Below, piece by piece: positions 43,455 to 52,062 of a stretch of DNA of 64,000 nt. Every line of letters begins with the position of its first letter. The stretch's first letter is position 1. The position numbers and the translations under genes were made by a program. The notes below the pieces were generated by a model. It did not search any database, was not told the DNA's origin, and worked only from the letters and a program-made list of their open reading frames with translations. This stretch comes from an uncultured Atopobium sp. GTDB lineage: Bacteria; Actinomycetota; Coriobacteriia; Coriobacteriales; Atopobiaceae. Where the stretch lies: assembly GCA_947252455.1 (NCBI GenBank), contig CAMXVQ010000002.1:1-64000 (forward strand). The letters are read 5' to 3'.

Positions 43455-43491
43455 AGAGGTTGAGAGGCATAGCTTCTCTTCCTCTTTTATT
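43455..43491 (+). terminator. Probable terminator after trxB
   Basis: AGAGG-GAGA and TCTC-CCTCT arms form a hairpin followed by TTTTATTTCTT. It lies between the convergent trxB and clcA genes, about 135 bases after trxB. Confidence 0.5.
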
Positions 43492-43518
43492 TCTTGAGTG
43501 AAATAACTCAGATAAAAC

Positions 43519-45168
43519 CTATGCACCATCGACAAAGTGACTATCAAGTAATTTTTGAACTTTAGTTTTTGTTGTTAATTCTGTTTGAGTTATAAATGAA
43601 CATAACAACTCATCGCCAGCCACGAGCTTTGAATCACCTGTTGGCAATATGGTCATTCCTTCTCGATTAATTGTGATAATGCGCATATCCTGAGGAAAAT
43701 TAATCTCCGCAAGACATTTATGTTCAACGCTTGAGTTTACACCCACATGAAGCGTTTGAAACACCAGCTCTTTTTTATGCGGAAGCTTTTTAGCAATTAG
43801 TTCTTTATGTGAATCCACACGCATCATTTTCTGAATAGCATGGGTTTGCTCGGTAGAAATATTTTGTATCAAACGCATTGTTAAATGCTCATAAAATGGA
43901 TCAACTTTGCACATATTTGCGCAGATATACGACACGATAGATACAATTGATACTGCTAAAAGTGCATTGAAACTACCAGTTAGCTCAAAAGCAAGAATAA
44001 CTGCTGTAACAGGAGCTCGCACAACTGAGGCAAATAATCCAGCTATGCCAAGCACAACAAAATTGACAAGATAGATCTGAGGAAGTCCTAAATAAGTGCA
44101 GGCTATGACACCAAAAAGGCAACCTGTAAGAGCGCCCATTGCACAAAGAGGAAACAAGGTTCCTCCAGGTGCACCTGAAGCAAAACAGAATGTGGTAAAG
44201 AGATATTTACCCAACAATAAAGCAATAATCGCCGAAAGTGCAAGATTTTGCGCATGAGATAAATATTCAAAAATTTTATCTCCACCACAGCATAACGTGG
44301 GAGCAAAATAAATAGCTATACACGGAATACAGCTTGCAAAAATAAGTGGTGCATACGCATGAAATTTCTCGAGCTTTGCATAAAACGTTTCCTGAATAAA
44401 AAACATACCAGCATTATGCGCTGCTCCTAAAAGCCCACAAAATACACCAAGAAGCAGGATATACGCATAATATGCATGATTAATATTTTTAATAAAGTGA
44501 AAAGCTAAGACAGGCTGGACACCTAAAATTTGAGATACTACAAAATCTGATGCAATACTTGAAATCATAGCAGCTATCAAGAGTGCCGGCTTAAATTCTT
44601 TATGAATCTCTTCGAGTGCAAATAACGTTCCGGTAAGAGGCGCATGAAAAGCTGCAGCCATACCTGCAGCTGCACCACAAGTAATAAGAAGACGTTTTTC
44701 TATGCGACGACGCCTAAAAAGCTTTGAAACTGCCTTACCAACAACAGCTCCAAGCTGTACACTTGGTCCTTCTCGGCCAAGTGACATGCCTGCAAGCGAG
44801 CACATACTCCCCTCTAAGAATTTAACGGGTAAGACACGCCACCACTTCATTGAAAGCTCGCCTTTTATTTCTGCATCAACATGAGGAATACCAGACCCTT
44901 TAGAATGAGGCTCCCAACGAGTTAAGAAACAAACAGCACAGCCTAAACACACAGCGATGACGAGCCAAAGGATTATAACTAATGGCATCTCGTGCATATA
45001 ATTATGCAGCCATATTACAAATTCTTCGGCTTTATCAAGGGTAATACGGTAAAGAGTTATAGTTAGTCCTGCTAAAAGACCAACTATAACTCCTTCAACA
45101 ACAAGGTCAATTTGTAAACGCCTTGAAAATTGTTTATTAAGTTCATACAGTATAGAAGATTTTGACAT
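43519..45168 (-). CDS. clcA: ClC-family chloride transporter with C-terminal TrkA-C domain
   Basis: Membrane anion transporter. The three ClC filter motifs are visible: GSGIPHVDAEI, GREGPSVQLG with the gating Glu, and the ASGAPGGTLFPL region. ALEEIHKEF retains the Glu that takes part in proton transport in EcClC (its Glu203), which favours a Cl-/H+ exchanger over a channel. A cytoplasmic tail of about 100 residues with LAEINFPQDMRIITINREG and PTGDSKLVAGDELLCSF is a TrkA-C (RCK_C) ligand domain. 549 residues. It starts 14 bases after the NlpC/P60 gene on the same strand, with no obvious Shine-Dalgarno. Confidence 0.9.
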   Translation of the reverse strand: MSKSSILYELNKQFSRRLQIDLVVEGVIVGLLAGLTITLYRITLDKAEEFVIWLHNYMHEMPLVIILWLVIAVCLGCAVCFLTRWEPHSKGSGIPHVDAEIKGELSMKWWRVLPVKFLEGSMCSLAGMSLGREGPSVQLGAVVGKAVSKLFRRRRIEKRLLITCGAAAGMAAAFHAPLTGTLFALEEIHKEFKPALLIAAMISSIASDFVVSQILGVQPVLAFHFIKNINHAYYAYILLLGVFCGLLGAAHNAGMFFIQETFYAKLEKFHAYAPLIFASCIPCIAIYFAPTLCCGGDKIFEYLSHAQNLALSAIIALLLGKYLFTTFCFASGAPGGTLFPLCAMGALTGCLFGVIACTYLGLPQIYLVNFVVLGIAGLFASVVRAPVTAVILAFELTGSFNALLAVSIVSIVSYICANMCKVDPFYEHLTMRLIQNISTEQTHAIQKMMRVDSHKELIAKKLPHKKELVFQTLHVGVNSSVEHKCLAEINFPQDMRIITINREGMTILPTGDSKLVAGDELLCSFITQTELTTKTKVQKLLDSHFVDGA

Positions 45169-45182
45169 AATGAACGATAGTT

Positions 45183-46355
45183 TTACAGGATAGATCCGCC
45201 ACCATAGAAGCTGCTATACCTAAGATAACCTGACAGAGAAACGCAAACGGGTCCTCTTGAGCTGCTTGAATGTATAAACTGATCGCCACCAACATAGATA
45301 CCCACATGGTTGCATCCGTTAAAGAATACAAGGTCGCCAGCAACAAGCTGAGAAGGACTTGTTTTCCAGTTGCCTTTTGCTTTGATTTCGTCACGTTGCG
45401 TCCATGTGGTTCTGCTTATAGAATAACCCGAAAGACGGAATATGTATTGTGTAAATCCAGAACAGTCGAAGCCGCCATTAGATGGGTTATTGCTTCCCCA
45501 AATATATCGGTAGCCTTTTCCTAAAAATTGATAAGCATTGGAAACAGGACCGCCTGCATCACTGTAAGAATTTGAGTGCGAAGGAGAAAGCGTAGAACTA
45601 CTACCGCCATTATTTTGATTATTACCTTGATTATCACTTTGAGCAGATGAATTACCAGCGGCTGGCTGAGTGTTATCCGAGTTCTCTTGAATAACCCCCA
45701 TCACGTATGCAGCCTGTGAATCAGTATTTTCTGCCTGTTTTTGGATGGCTGCCTGCGCTTCTGCGCTTAAGCTGTTGTAATAGCTTTGAGCTTCACTAAG
45801 TTTTGACTGAATATCATCAATTTGAGACTGAAGTTTTTCGCCCTGTGCTTTTTCTTTTGCCTGCTGCTCTTCCAACGCTGATTTTTGGCTGGCAAGCTCG
45901 CGCGACAAATCACGTACGTCATTAATGGTGCGTGCATCTTCTTGCGAAACAGAATCCATATAATGAATACGACTTACAAGATCTTCCATACTTGTTGAGC
46001 CCATAATAAGCTCAAGCATAGATGCAACACCCGATTTATAGCTACTCCGAACACGCTTGCTCAGTATTTCTTTTGCAGTATCAAGCTTTTGAGTTGTCTG
46101 TGCAATTTCTTGTTCTTTATCAACAATTTCGGTGGCGATCTTTTGAAGATTTCCTTCGTTTTCATCCAAACTATTCTGACAATCTTTAAGTTCTGCTGCA
46201 AGCGAATCAATCTTATCAGATGCAGCCTGGATCTCCGACGGCTGCACGGCATAAGCAGCGGTTATAGGATAGGATGAAGTTAATGTAAGGGCACAAACAA
46301 GACCAGCAGTTACAGCTTTATAACCAAGCTTGTTATTCTTGGTAGTTAGTAACAT
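45183..46355 (-). CDS. Secreted NlpC/P60 peptidoglycan endopeptidase with coiled coil
   Basis: Exported cell-wall hydrolase. A signal peptide (basic start, then VTAGLVCALTLTSSYPITAAYA) precedes a 200-residue coiled coil of the PcsB/RipA type. A Ser/Asn/Gly linker follows, then a C-terminal NlpC/P60 domain with catalytic Cys in FDCSGFTQYIF, His in CNHVGIYVGG and a third polar residue in FIHSSS. The ATG at 46355 (MLLTTKNN) has GGAAGGT seven bases upstream, so it was preferred to a TTG five codons earlier that overlaps that site. 390 residues. The coiled coil suggests control by a septal partner such as FtsEX, not seen here. Confidence 0.88.
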   Translation of the reverse strand: MLLTTKNNKLGYKAVTAGLVCALTLTSSYPITAAYAVQPSEIQAASDKIDSLAAELKDCQNSLDENEGNLQKIATEIVDKEQEIAQTTQKLDTAKEILSKRVRSSYKSGVASMLELIMGSTSMEDLVSRIHYMDSVSQEDARTINDVRDLSRELASQKSALEEQQAKEKAQGEKLQSQIDDIQSKLSEAQSYYNSLSAEAQAAIQKQAENTDSQAAYVMGVIQENSDNTQPAAGNSSAQSDNQGNNQNNGGSSSTLSPSHSNSYSDAGGPVSNAYQFLGKGYRYIWGSNNPSNGGFDCSGFTQYIFRLSGYSISRTTWTQRDEIKAKGNWKTSPSQLVAGDLVFFNGCNHVGIYVGGDQFIHSSSSRGPVCVSLSGYLRYSSFYGGGSIL

Positions 46356-46473
46356 TTTATTACCTTCCAAAATATACGGACTTCACAGTTAGAGTTCGAT
46401 TTTTGTACGTATAGTGGTTAAAATGATACGATGCACATGAGCATAAGTCAAGCAACGGGCAGATAAATCCATA

Positions 46474-47007
46474 TTAATTGACCTGCACAAGTGTGTACAT
46501 TTCTTGGTCAAATTCCTTTTTAATAATGTCACGAGGATGCAAAAAGGCAAGCTCTAAAAGAAAAGAAAAACCGATCAGTTGTGCTCCTGTTTGCTCTATG
46601 AGATGCGCGGTTGCAACAGAGGTTCCTCCAGTTGCAACTAAATCATCTACAATAAGAACGCGATCCTCCTTTGTAAGAGCATCTTTGTGAATTTCAAGCT
46701 CATTAGAACCGTATTCCAAATCATAGGCTTCGCGCAAAACCTCTCGAGGCAACTTTCCTGGCTTACGAGCAGGGACAAAGCCTGCATGAAGCTTATAAGC
46801 AACGGGCGCTCCCAGTAAAAACCCGCGAGCCTCAGCACCAATCACCTTGGTAATGTGTTTATCAGCAAAGTGATCAGCAATCGCATCGACAGCAGCCGCA
46901 AATCCTTCGGAATTTCCAACTAAAGGCGTAATATCTTTAAACACAACACCTGGTTCAGGATAATCTTTGATGTTGTAAATAAGTGACTCAAAATCAAATG
47001 AAGACAT
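46474..47007 (-). CDS. apt: Adenine phosphoribosyltransferase
   Basis: Purine-salvage enzyme making AMP from adenine and PRPP. The PRPP-binding motif VLIVDDLVATGGTSVA lies near residue 120. PGVVFKDITPLVG near 19 and EARGFLLGAPVAYKL are diagnostic for APRT. 177 residues, standard. GAAAGGAC precedes the ATG. It lies downstream of merR on the same strand with a 45-base gap, possibly in the same transcript. It complements the purine permease elsewhere in the window. Confidence 0.95.
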   Translation of the reverse strand: MSSFDFESLIYNIKDYPEPGVVFKDITPLVGNSEGFAAAVDAIADHFADKHITKVIGAEARGFLLGAPVAYKLHAGFVPARKPGKLPREVLREAYDLEYGSNELEIHKDALTKEDRVLIVDDLVATGGTSVATAHLIEQTGAQLIGFSFLLELAFLHPRDIIKKEFDQEMYTLVQVN

Positions 47008-47052
47008 ATCTGTCCTTTCAAAACAAAAAATCGAAGCTTAAACATGTAGTGG

Positions 47053-47781
47053 TTACTTTATATCCTCTTTATGCGTGTTAAACGTTTTCTGGATCTTTTT
47101 GCGTATGAGCTGATTTCTAATAGATCCCGTAAGCGAAAGGATTGTATCAAAAGCTTTCTCAAATCTTTCACGGCTTTGCTTTGTTTGCTGCACATCTACC
47201 CCACCGGCTTTAGTTGCAAAAATAACAAGCGCATGTTCAAACAGTGCTGACTCACGATTAGAAGCAATTACGTATTGCCGCAAATTTTTTGGTCCAATAC
47301 TGTAATGCGTTAACTCATCACATGTCTTAATGAGATCAAAGTCTCTACTATCAACCAACTCTCTACCATGAGGTGAACGTTTAAAGTCAATGAGACCAGC
47401 ATCAGCTAGCTGCCGTGTAAAGCTAATAGAAACTCCCACCAACTCTGGTATTCTATCTAAAGGATACAGCCTATGCGAAGGTGCTAGGATTTCTTCTTGT
47501 GTAGCGTCTGCGTCCATTCCACGTGATTGCAACTCTTGCGTACGCTGCAATTTTTCTTTTATAACCGACAACGGCATAAATTTATGTTTTTGCAGGTAAA
47601 GAATATCTTCTAAACGCTTAATGTCATAACTTGAATAAAGCCGATAACCAGTTTTAGTACGCGCGGGCTCTATAAGGCCTTCGTTTTCTAAATACCGAAT
47701 TTTAGATATGCTAATATCCGGATAACGTTCTTTAAGGTGAGCTACCACTTTTCCAATGGTAAGACAAGCTGGATGTGCCAT
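47053..47781 (-). CDS. MerR-family regulator (Rv1828-like)
   Basis: DNA-binding regulator with a MerR winged helix at residues about 7-75 (TIGKVVAHLKERYPDISISKIRYLENEGLI, then RTKTGYRLYSSYDIKRL). A second helix-turn-helix-like C-terminal region follows (LVGVSISFTRQLADAGL). There is no Cys cluster for metal sensing. The length of 242 residues and the place immediately downstream of a GarA-like FHA gene match the actinobacterial garA-merR pair (Rv1827-Rv1828). The target genes are unknown. It starts eight bases after the FHA gene. Confidence 0.85.
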   Translation of the reverse strand: MAHPACLTIGKVVAHLKERYPDISISKIRYLENEGLIEPARTKTGYRLYSSYDIKRLEDILYLQKHKFMPLSVIKEKLQRTQELQSRGMDADATQEEILAPSHRLYPLDRIPELVGVSISFTRQLADAGLIDFKRSPHGRELVDSRDFDLIKTCDELTHYSIGPKNLRQYVIASNRESALFEHALVIFATKAGGVDVQQTKQSRERFEKAFDTILSLTGSIRNQLIRKKIQKTFNTHKEDIK

Positions 47782-47789
47782 GGCAATAC

Positions 47790-48233
47790 CTATCTGCTCA
47801 GCGCAGACGAATCATGCGTAGACACATGCTTGTTAGTATGGAAAATCATACGAAACGTGCCAATTTGAATGGTGGAGCCATCTTTAAGAAATGCTTTATT
47901 GACAATAGCACCGTCAATCCAGGTGCCATTAAGAGAATTGAGATCTTCTATAGTGACATAGCCTTGATCTAAAGAGGTGAAATCGATACGTGCATGTTTT
48001 CTTGAAACAGTCATATCATTAAGAAAAATACTGTTAGACGGATCGCGCCCTATAGTAATAATTGATGTATTTAGTTCAAAAACCATGCCAGTTTGGGGAC
48101 CTTTGACAATAGCAAGTGTAGGATACACTGGATCTGGTTTATCAAAGATACTCGGTGAAGTAACATCAGTTGCTGGCATGCGAAAAATCTGCGTAGATCC
48201 TGCAGTAGTTGCGTTGTTTGGTTCTTGTTGCAT
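47790..48233 (-). CDS. garA: GarA/OdhI-like FHA-domain protein
   Basis: Small cytoplasmic phosphothreonine-binding protein. The FHA domain covers residues about 50-140 with ITIGRDPSNSIFLNDMTVSRKHARI and the loop DLNSLNGTWIDG, so the Arg, Ser and Asn ligand residues are intact. The N-terminal tail has STQIFRMP, reminiscent of the ETTSVFRADF kinase site of GarA/OdhI, in which a phosphorylated Thr folds back on the FHA domain. In actinobacteria this protein controls 2-oxoglutarate dehydrogenase and glutamate enzymes. 147 residues, close to GarA. GAAAGGG precedes the ATG. The name rests on size, tail and the following merR. Confidence 0.78.
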   Translation of the reverse strand: MQQEPNNATTAGSTQIFRMPATDVTSPSIFDKPDPVYPTLAIVKGPQTGMVFELNTSIITIGRDPSNSIFLNDMTVSRKHARIDFTSLDQGYVTIEDLNSLNGTWIDGAIVNKAFLKDGSTIQIGTFRMIFHTNKHVSTHDSSALSR

Positions 48234-48296
48234 AGTATCCCTTTCAAAAGCAATTCATATACTATCATAGCGCTAAGTAAGGCCTTTTGACTAGAC

Positions 48297-48710
48297 TTAT
48301 CTACAGGCAATACAGCTAATTTCAACGCGAGCATCATCAGGCAGTGAACAGACGTGGGCTACACTTCGTGCAGGCGCAGGTAGATCAAAATGTTTGCGCA
48401 AAACAGCGTCAATTTCTGGTACGTCTTCAGGCGAAGTAACAAAAATAGTCATCTGTGCAATATCGGAAAGCGTACAATTTACTTCGTCTAAAAGCTTTAC
48501 AAACGTTGTAATAATCTTTTCGGTTTGTTCAGCAACACTCAAGTTTACTTGAGTGTTAGTTGAGTGTTGGTTTATAGAAGAGAACGCGTGGTCTTGATCT
48601 TTTTCAATTCCTGTTTGACCCGATATAAAGATAAGACGACCTGCAGTAGTGGCTTGAGAATAAAAACCTTTGCTTTGACTGACATCTGCCGAGCTAATAG
48701 CATACTTCAT
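48297..48710 (-). CDS. RidA (YjgF/YER057c) family protein
   Basis: Likely enamine/imine deaminase that detoxifies 2-aminoacrylate-type products of PLP enzymes. Family motifs are LIFISGQTGI, MTIFVTSPEDVPEIDAVLRKHF and PARSVAHVCSLPDDARVEISCIA, with the conserved catalytic Arg in PARS and Glu in VEIS. A 15-residue polar insert (Ser/Asn/Gln/Thr-rich) after GIEKDQD lengthens it to 137 residues. GGGGGT precedes the ATG. It is placed 10 bases after the GcvT-like gene and 63 bases before garA on the same strand. Confidence 0.85.
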   Translation of the reverse strand: MKYAISSADVSQSKGFYSQATTAGRLIFISGQTGIEKDQDHAFSSINQHSTNTQVNLSVAEQTEKIITTFVKLLDEVNCTLSDIAQMTIFVTSPEDVPEIDAVLRKHFDLPAPARSVAHVCSLPDDARVEISCIACR

Positions 48711-48720
48711 TGTTTACCCC

Positions 48721-49575
48721 CTAGCCTTTAGTGGTTTGTAACTCACGTGCTCCAATATAGGACATATCCGAACGAACTAGATTATAGTTGTTTAGAACCC
48801 TATACGAAAGGGTTAGTTTATCGTTACTGTTAACGTTAAGTTCCTCTGGTAAGCTTAAACAAAGGCTGGTGCATGCATGTTGATATGGCTGAGGCTCTAC
48901 ATACGCAAAGGACAAAAAACTTCTCCACATAAGACGTGCATACCGTGCAGGTACAAACAGCAAATACCAAGATTGGCTCGGATGAAGACACAAACATGTT
49001 ATATGACCATCAAGTGAGATAGCAAAAACGCTCCCATTCTCAAAAACAGCACTATCATGGTCTATATAATCAAGCAAAAGTTGGTCTGCCGCACTTCCAT
49101 AAAGTGCAATTGGCACAAGTTTTTCGTCATAAGTTGCTATACGTACGTGAGCAAATGGCTCGTAGGTATCCTGTTTTATATGTTGCACAAAATCCATCCA
49201 CATGCTAAGCGTTTGCGCGCGAGAACTGGTATCAAGAATAACGTATTCATTATCTCCACTATGTGCTATATAAGGATACGAAATAACGCTACCGTCACCC
49301 GATAAAACACAGGATAGGCGTGTATCCCCTATTCCAGCATGATCTGTTGCACTCAACATACTTATGTACGCCTGCGCATCCACGCCAGAAATTACACGAT
49401 AAAAGACGCCAGACATATCTGCTATACAGCACTCGTGATCTGCAAGATCTTTGCTATCTGCTGCATCAGAAGATTGCTGAGGGTAGGACGTAACATGCTC
49501 AGTACCACCCTCATCGAGGGTAAAATTTGCACCTAATATCACGTGTTCGTCGTAAAGAATTCCATGATGGGTCAT
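48721..49575 (-). CDS. Degenerate GcvT-like (aminomethyltransferase fold) protein
   Basis: The start GILYDEHVILGANFT and the later IADMSGVFYRVISGVDAQAYISML, RLSCVLSGDGSVISYPYI and EYVILDTSSRAQTL follow the order of motifs in the GcvT/YgfZ folate-binding domain. About 25 residues (Ser/Asp/Gln-rich) interrupt the N-terminal part. The protein stops at 284 residues, lacking most of the second barrel, and catalytic residues of true T-protein are not recognisable. No gcvP, gcvH or lpd lies in the window. It may therefore be a folate-binding regulator or YgfZ-like Fe-S helper. Between pgsA2 and ridA with 9-10 base gaps. Confidence 0.6.
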   Translation of the reverse strand: MTHHGILYDEHVILGANFTLDEGGTEHVTSYPQQSSDAADSKDLADHECCIADMSGVFYRVISGVDAQAYISMLSATDHAGIGDTRLSCVLSGDGSVISYPYIAHSGDNEYVILDTSSRAQTLSMWMDFVQHIKQDTYEPFAHVRIATYDEKLVPIALYGSAADQLLLDYIDHDSAVFENGSVFAISLDGHITCLCLHPSQSWYLLFVPARYARLMWRSFLSFAYVEPQPYQHACTSLCLSLPEELNVNSNDKLTLSYRVLNNYNLVRSDMSYIGARELQTTKG

Positions 49576-49584
49576 ACTGTGTCC

Positions 49585-50355
49585 TTAATGTTTACTTTTT
49601 ATAATTTTTAGACCTTGCGTTATGTAAGTTATTGCAGTTACTGAAGAAAAAACAACGCCAACATATATGAAGAACATACCCAACGGTACACTTTGAGCGT
49701 CAATTCCTGGCATAAATTCTAGGTTATAAAGTCCAAGTCCGTGAACGTACGGCAAACCAAACAGCGCGTCGCAAAACCCAAACATTAAACACGCAGTAGC
49801 AATTTTACCGATGTAAATTACATCAAGTGGTCGACGCTGGTAACGCTGCAGAATAAGCGCCCCACAGGCCATAATGGTATCTCTTAAAATCACAAAAACA
49901 GCTATCCAAACTGGTATTTCTCCTGTTATTACAAGGCCTAAAACGCCCGTGGCAAGCAATACCCTATCCATAATGGGATCCATGATTTTACCCAACCAAC
50001 TCACCGTTTGCGTTCTACGCGCAACTTGTCCGTCTAAAAAATCAGTAACCGCAGCAATCATATAACACATGAAAGCAAGAATTCTGTTGGTGCGAGAAAT
50101 AAAGAGAACTAAAAAAATAAAGGTAAGAATGAGCCTACAAAAAGTTATACCATTAGCCACCGTATAAATTTGGTATGAAGGGTTAGATGAAGTACCAACC
50201 GGTGCGGTAGAGTCTTCGGCAACCATATAGTTTTTAACGGTAGACTTTGCGTGCTCTTTTGTAGTATGAGCTTGTGCTTTTATAGCATGCGCCGAGTGCG
50301 CAGCTTTATCCTTCAAATAGGACGAAATCTGTTGATTGTCTAAACCAGCCTTCAT
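49585..50355 (-). CDS. CDP-alcohol phosphatidyltransferase (second PgsA paralogue)
   Basis: Membrane enzyme that joins CDP-diacylglycerol to an alcohol phosphate. The motif D-x2-DG-x2-AR-x8-G-x3-D-x3-D is intact (TDFLDGQVAR, then GKIMDPIMDR). A hydrophilic N-terminal extension of about 65 residues, rich in His, Ala and Lys, precedes the first membrane helix. 256 residues. Its alcohol could be glycerol-3-phosphate, as for the paralogue at 17665, or an inositol or other phosphate; this is not decidable here. First gene of the block gcvT-like, ridA, garA, merR. pgsA2 also lies near garA in Mycobacterium. Confidence 0.82.
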   Translation of the reverse strand: MKAGLDNQQISSYLKDKAAHSAHAIKAQAHTTKEHAKSTVKNYMVAEDSTAPVGTSSNPSYQIYTVANGITFCRLILTFIFLVLFISRTNRILAFMCYMIAAVTDFLDGQVARRTQTVSWLGKIMDPIMDRVLLATGVLGLVITGEIPVWIAVFVILRDTIMACGALILQRYQRRPLDVIYIGKIATACLMFGFCDALFGLPYVHGLGLYNLEFMPGIDAQSVPLGMFFIYVGVVFSSVTAITYITQGLKIIKSKH

Positions 50356-50487
50356 AAACGATATCCTTTACGATTTAATACTAGTCTCTATTATAACCTA
50401 GATGAATAGGTCTATGAATTTACAGTACAGATTTCTATTATTCTTTGCGAAGCTTACCACAATTTGTTACCATGGTTAAAGCTACGC

Positions 50488-50562
50488 GGGCGATTGGCTC
50501 AGGGGTAGAGCACTTCCTTCACACGGAAGGGGTCGTGGGTTCAAATCCCGCATCGCCCACCA
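50488..50562 (+). tRNA. tRNA-Val (CAC)
   Basis: A 75-base cloverleaf with encoded CCA. Acceptor GGGCGAT pairs with ATCGCCC. The D arm contains GGCTCAGGGGTAGAGC, the anticodon arm CTTCC-TTCACAC-GGAAG with CAC at its centre, and the T arm GTGGGTTCAAATCCCGC. It reads GTG valine codons. A T-rich stretch follows, without a hairpin. Confidence 0.95.
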
Positions 50563-50730
50563 CTTTTTTCCTTCCTTTTTACCCAGGTAAACATACTTAT
50601 TTACATGATAGCAAAATAACACCCGACCCATTTTTGTCCCATGATATTAAGGAATGACTACGTAAAGATATAGGAAAACTTACTTTTATTGCAAAATAAT
50701 TGCATAAATTACGTGGTTCAAAACCAGTAG

Positions 50731-50765
50731 AAAAAATGGGTTTCGCTTATACCAGCAAAACCCAT
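50731..50765 (-). terminator. Terminator downstream of glpF
   Basis: On the minus strand ATGGGTTT and AAACCCAT pair around a 17-base loop, followed by a T6 run. It is about 90 bases past the glpF stop. In the remaining 294-base gap between tRNA-Val and glpF nothing else is recognisable. Confidence 0.65.
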
Positions 50766-50856
50766 TATTTTGTTCTCTGCAAGATGAAACACTTGTACAA
50801 ATATCTCGGCATGAGAGGAGCTTTGAACAGTCTTTTCATCAGCATGAAATCAGTAT

Positions 50857-51576
50857 TTAGAGCAACATTAAAAGACTGTGATATAAAAACGCACCAAGCG
50901 TTGCACCCATAAGTGGTCCAACTACAGGGATCCATGAATATTCCCAATGTGAAGTACCTTTGTTGGGAATGGGCAGAAGTGAATGCATAATACGAGGCCC
51001 TAAATCGCGCGCTGGATTCATAGCATATCCTGTTGTTGAACCCAAACACAATCCAATAACTAGAATGAGAATACCTATGACAATTGGTCCAAGTCCATGT
51101 TCAAGACGATTAGGCCCAAGACACAAAACACCAATAATAAGCACCGATGTAGATAATACCTCGCCAAATAAATTAGAAGGCGTGTGACGAATAGCAGGCG
51201 CTGTACAAAAACATGAAAGAATAGCATCTTGATTTGTGGTTTGCTTCCAGTGAGGATAAAAATGGAGCCATACGCATACATTGGCGCACATAGCACCCAG
51301 AAATTGTGCCAAGATAAAAGAAGGAACCTGCTCCCATGAAATCTCCCCTACGTATGCAAGTGCAACACTAACAGCAGGATTTAAATGTGCTGGTCCAAAA
51401 ATTCCTGCAACATATACCGCAAGTGTAATTGCCATCGCCCAACCAGTAGCTGTTTGCATCCAGCCAGTGCCATATGATTTTGTTTGCTTTAATTCAACAG
51501 AACAAATAACGCCCTCTCCTAAAAGCATCATAATAAATGTTCCTAAAAACTCACCTATCATAGGTAGCGTAATCAC
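50857..51576 (-). CDS. glpF: MIP-family channel, glycerol facilitator-like
   Basis: Six-helix membrane channel. Both NPA boxes are present: HLNPAVSVALAYVG and YAMNPARDLGPRIM. The Asp after the second NPAR is the GlpF-type signature that widens the pore for glycerol, while water-selective AqpZ normally lacks it. GEFLGTFIMMLLGEGV opens the protein. 239 residues. A GTG start at 51576 follows AAGG at ten bases. It is monocistronic, flanked by tRNA genes; no glycerol kinase gene is nearby. Water, urea or lactate permeation is also possible. Confidence 0.85.
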   Translation of the reverse strand: MITLPMIGEFLGTFIMMLLGEGVICSVELKQTKSYGTGWMQTATGWAMAITLAVYVAGIFGPAHLNPAVSVALAYVGEISWEQVPSFILAQFLGAMCANVCVWLHFYPHWKQTTNQDAILSCFCTAPAIRHTPSNLFGEVLSTSVLIIGVLCLGPNRLEHGLGPIVIGILILVIGLCLGSTTGYAMNPARDLGPRIMHSLLPIPNKGTSHWEYSWIPVVGPLMGATLGAFLYHSLLMLL

Positions 51577-51754
51577 GAATAATCGCCTTCTTTCCTAAGG
51601 GGAAACGATATGTCCCACATGTTTGACAAACGGTAAAATTATACGTGAAAAAACTTGGTTTTGACCGAAATGTATGCAAAATAGAACCGCTTCACTAGGT
51701 ATACAAAAAATTTGGTATAGAACTAGGTAATGTAGGCTGTAAATTCCAAAATAA

Positions 51755-51830
51755 TGGTGGAGAATACGGGGTTCGAACCCGTGACCTCATGGCTGCCAGC
51801 CATGCGCTCTCCCAACTGAGCTAATTCCCC
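51755..51830 (-). tRNA. tRNA-Ala (GGC)
   Basis: A 76-base cloverleaf with encoded CCA on the minus strand. Acceptor GGGGAAT pairs with ATTCTCC, including one G-U wobble (G3-U70), the universal alanine identity pair. The anticodon loop CTGGCAG gives GGC, reading GCC and GCU codons. The T loop GTTCGAACC is canonical. Confidence 0.95.
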
Positions 51831-52023
51831 ATTACGGTCATCAAGACCTATTAATAATATCAAAACTTATAATTTCGTCAACGCAGAATTTTTATGCTTC
51901 AAAAATTATGCTATTTCTTCACGAGCGCCAACTCTGCAAACAGATCGTATGATCGACAGAGGCAACGCACCAAAAAGCCTATAAACGCACTATAACAAGC
52001 ACTCACCAAAAGCTGGTGCTAAG

Positions 52024-52052
52024 AAAAAACCCAACAGGCTTTCTGTTGGGTT
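52024..52052 (-). terminator. Terminator after tRNA-Ile2
   Basis: On the minus strand AACCCAACAG and CTGTTGGGTT form a ten-base-pair hairpin with a five-base loop, followed by a T run. It lies 11 bases past the tRNA 3' end and separates it from tRNA-Ala. The remaining 190 bases between the two tRNAs show nothing further. Confidence 0.88.
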
Positions 52053-52062
52053 ATATGTCTTA

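Noticed and set aside
50445..50657. An open frame covering tRNA-Val
   Set aside because: It reads through a perfect tRNA cloverleaf; the tRNA is the real feature.
50700..50912. A 70-codon + strand frame between tRNA-Val and glpF
   Set aside because: It spans the glpF terminator hairpin and runs into glpF antisense, with no ribosome site or protein similarity.
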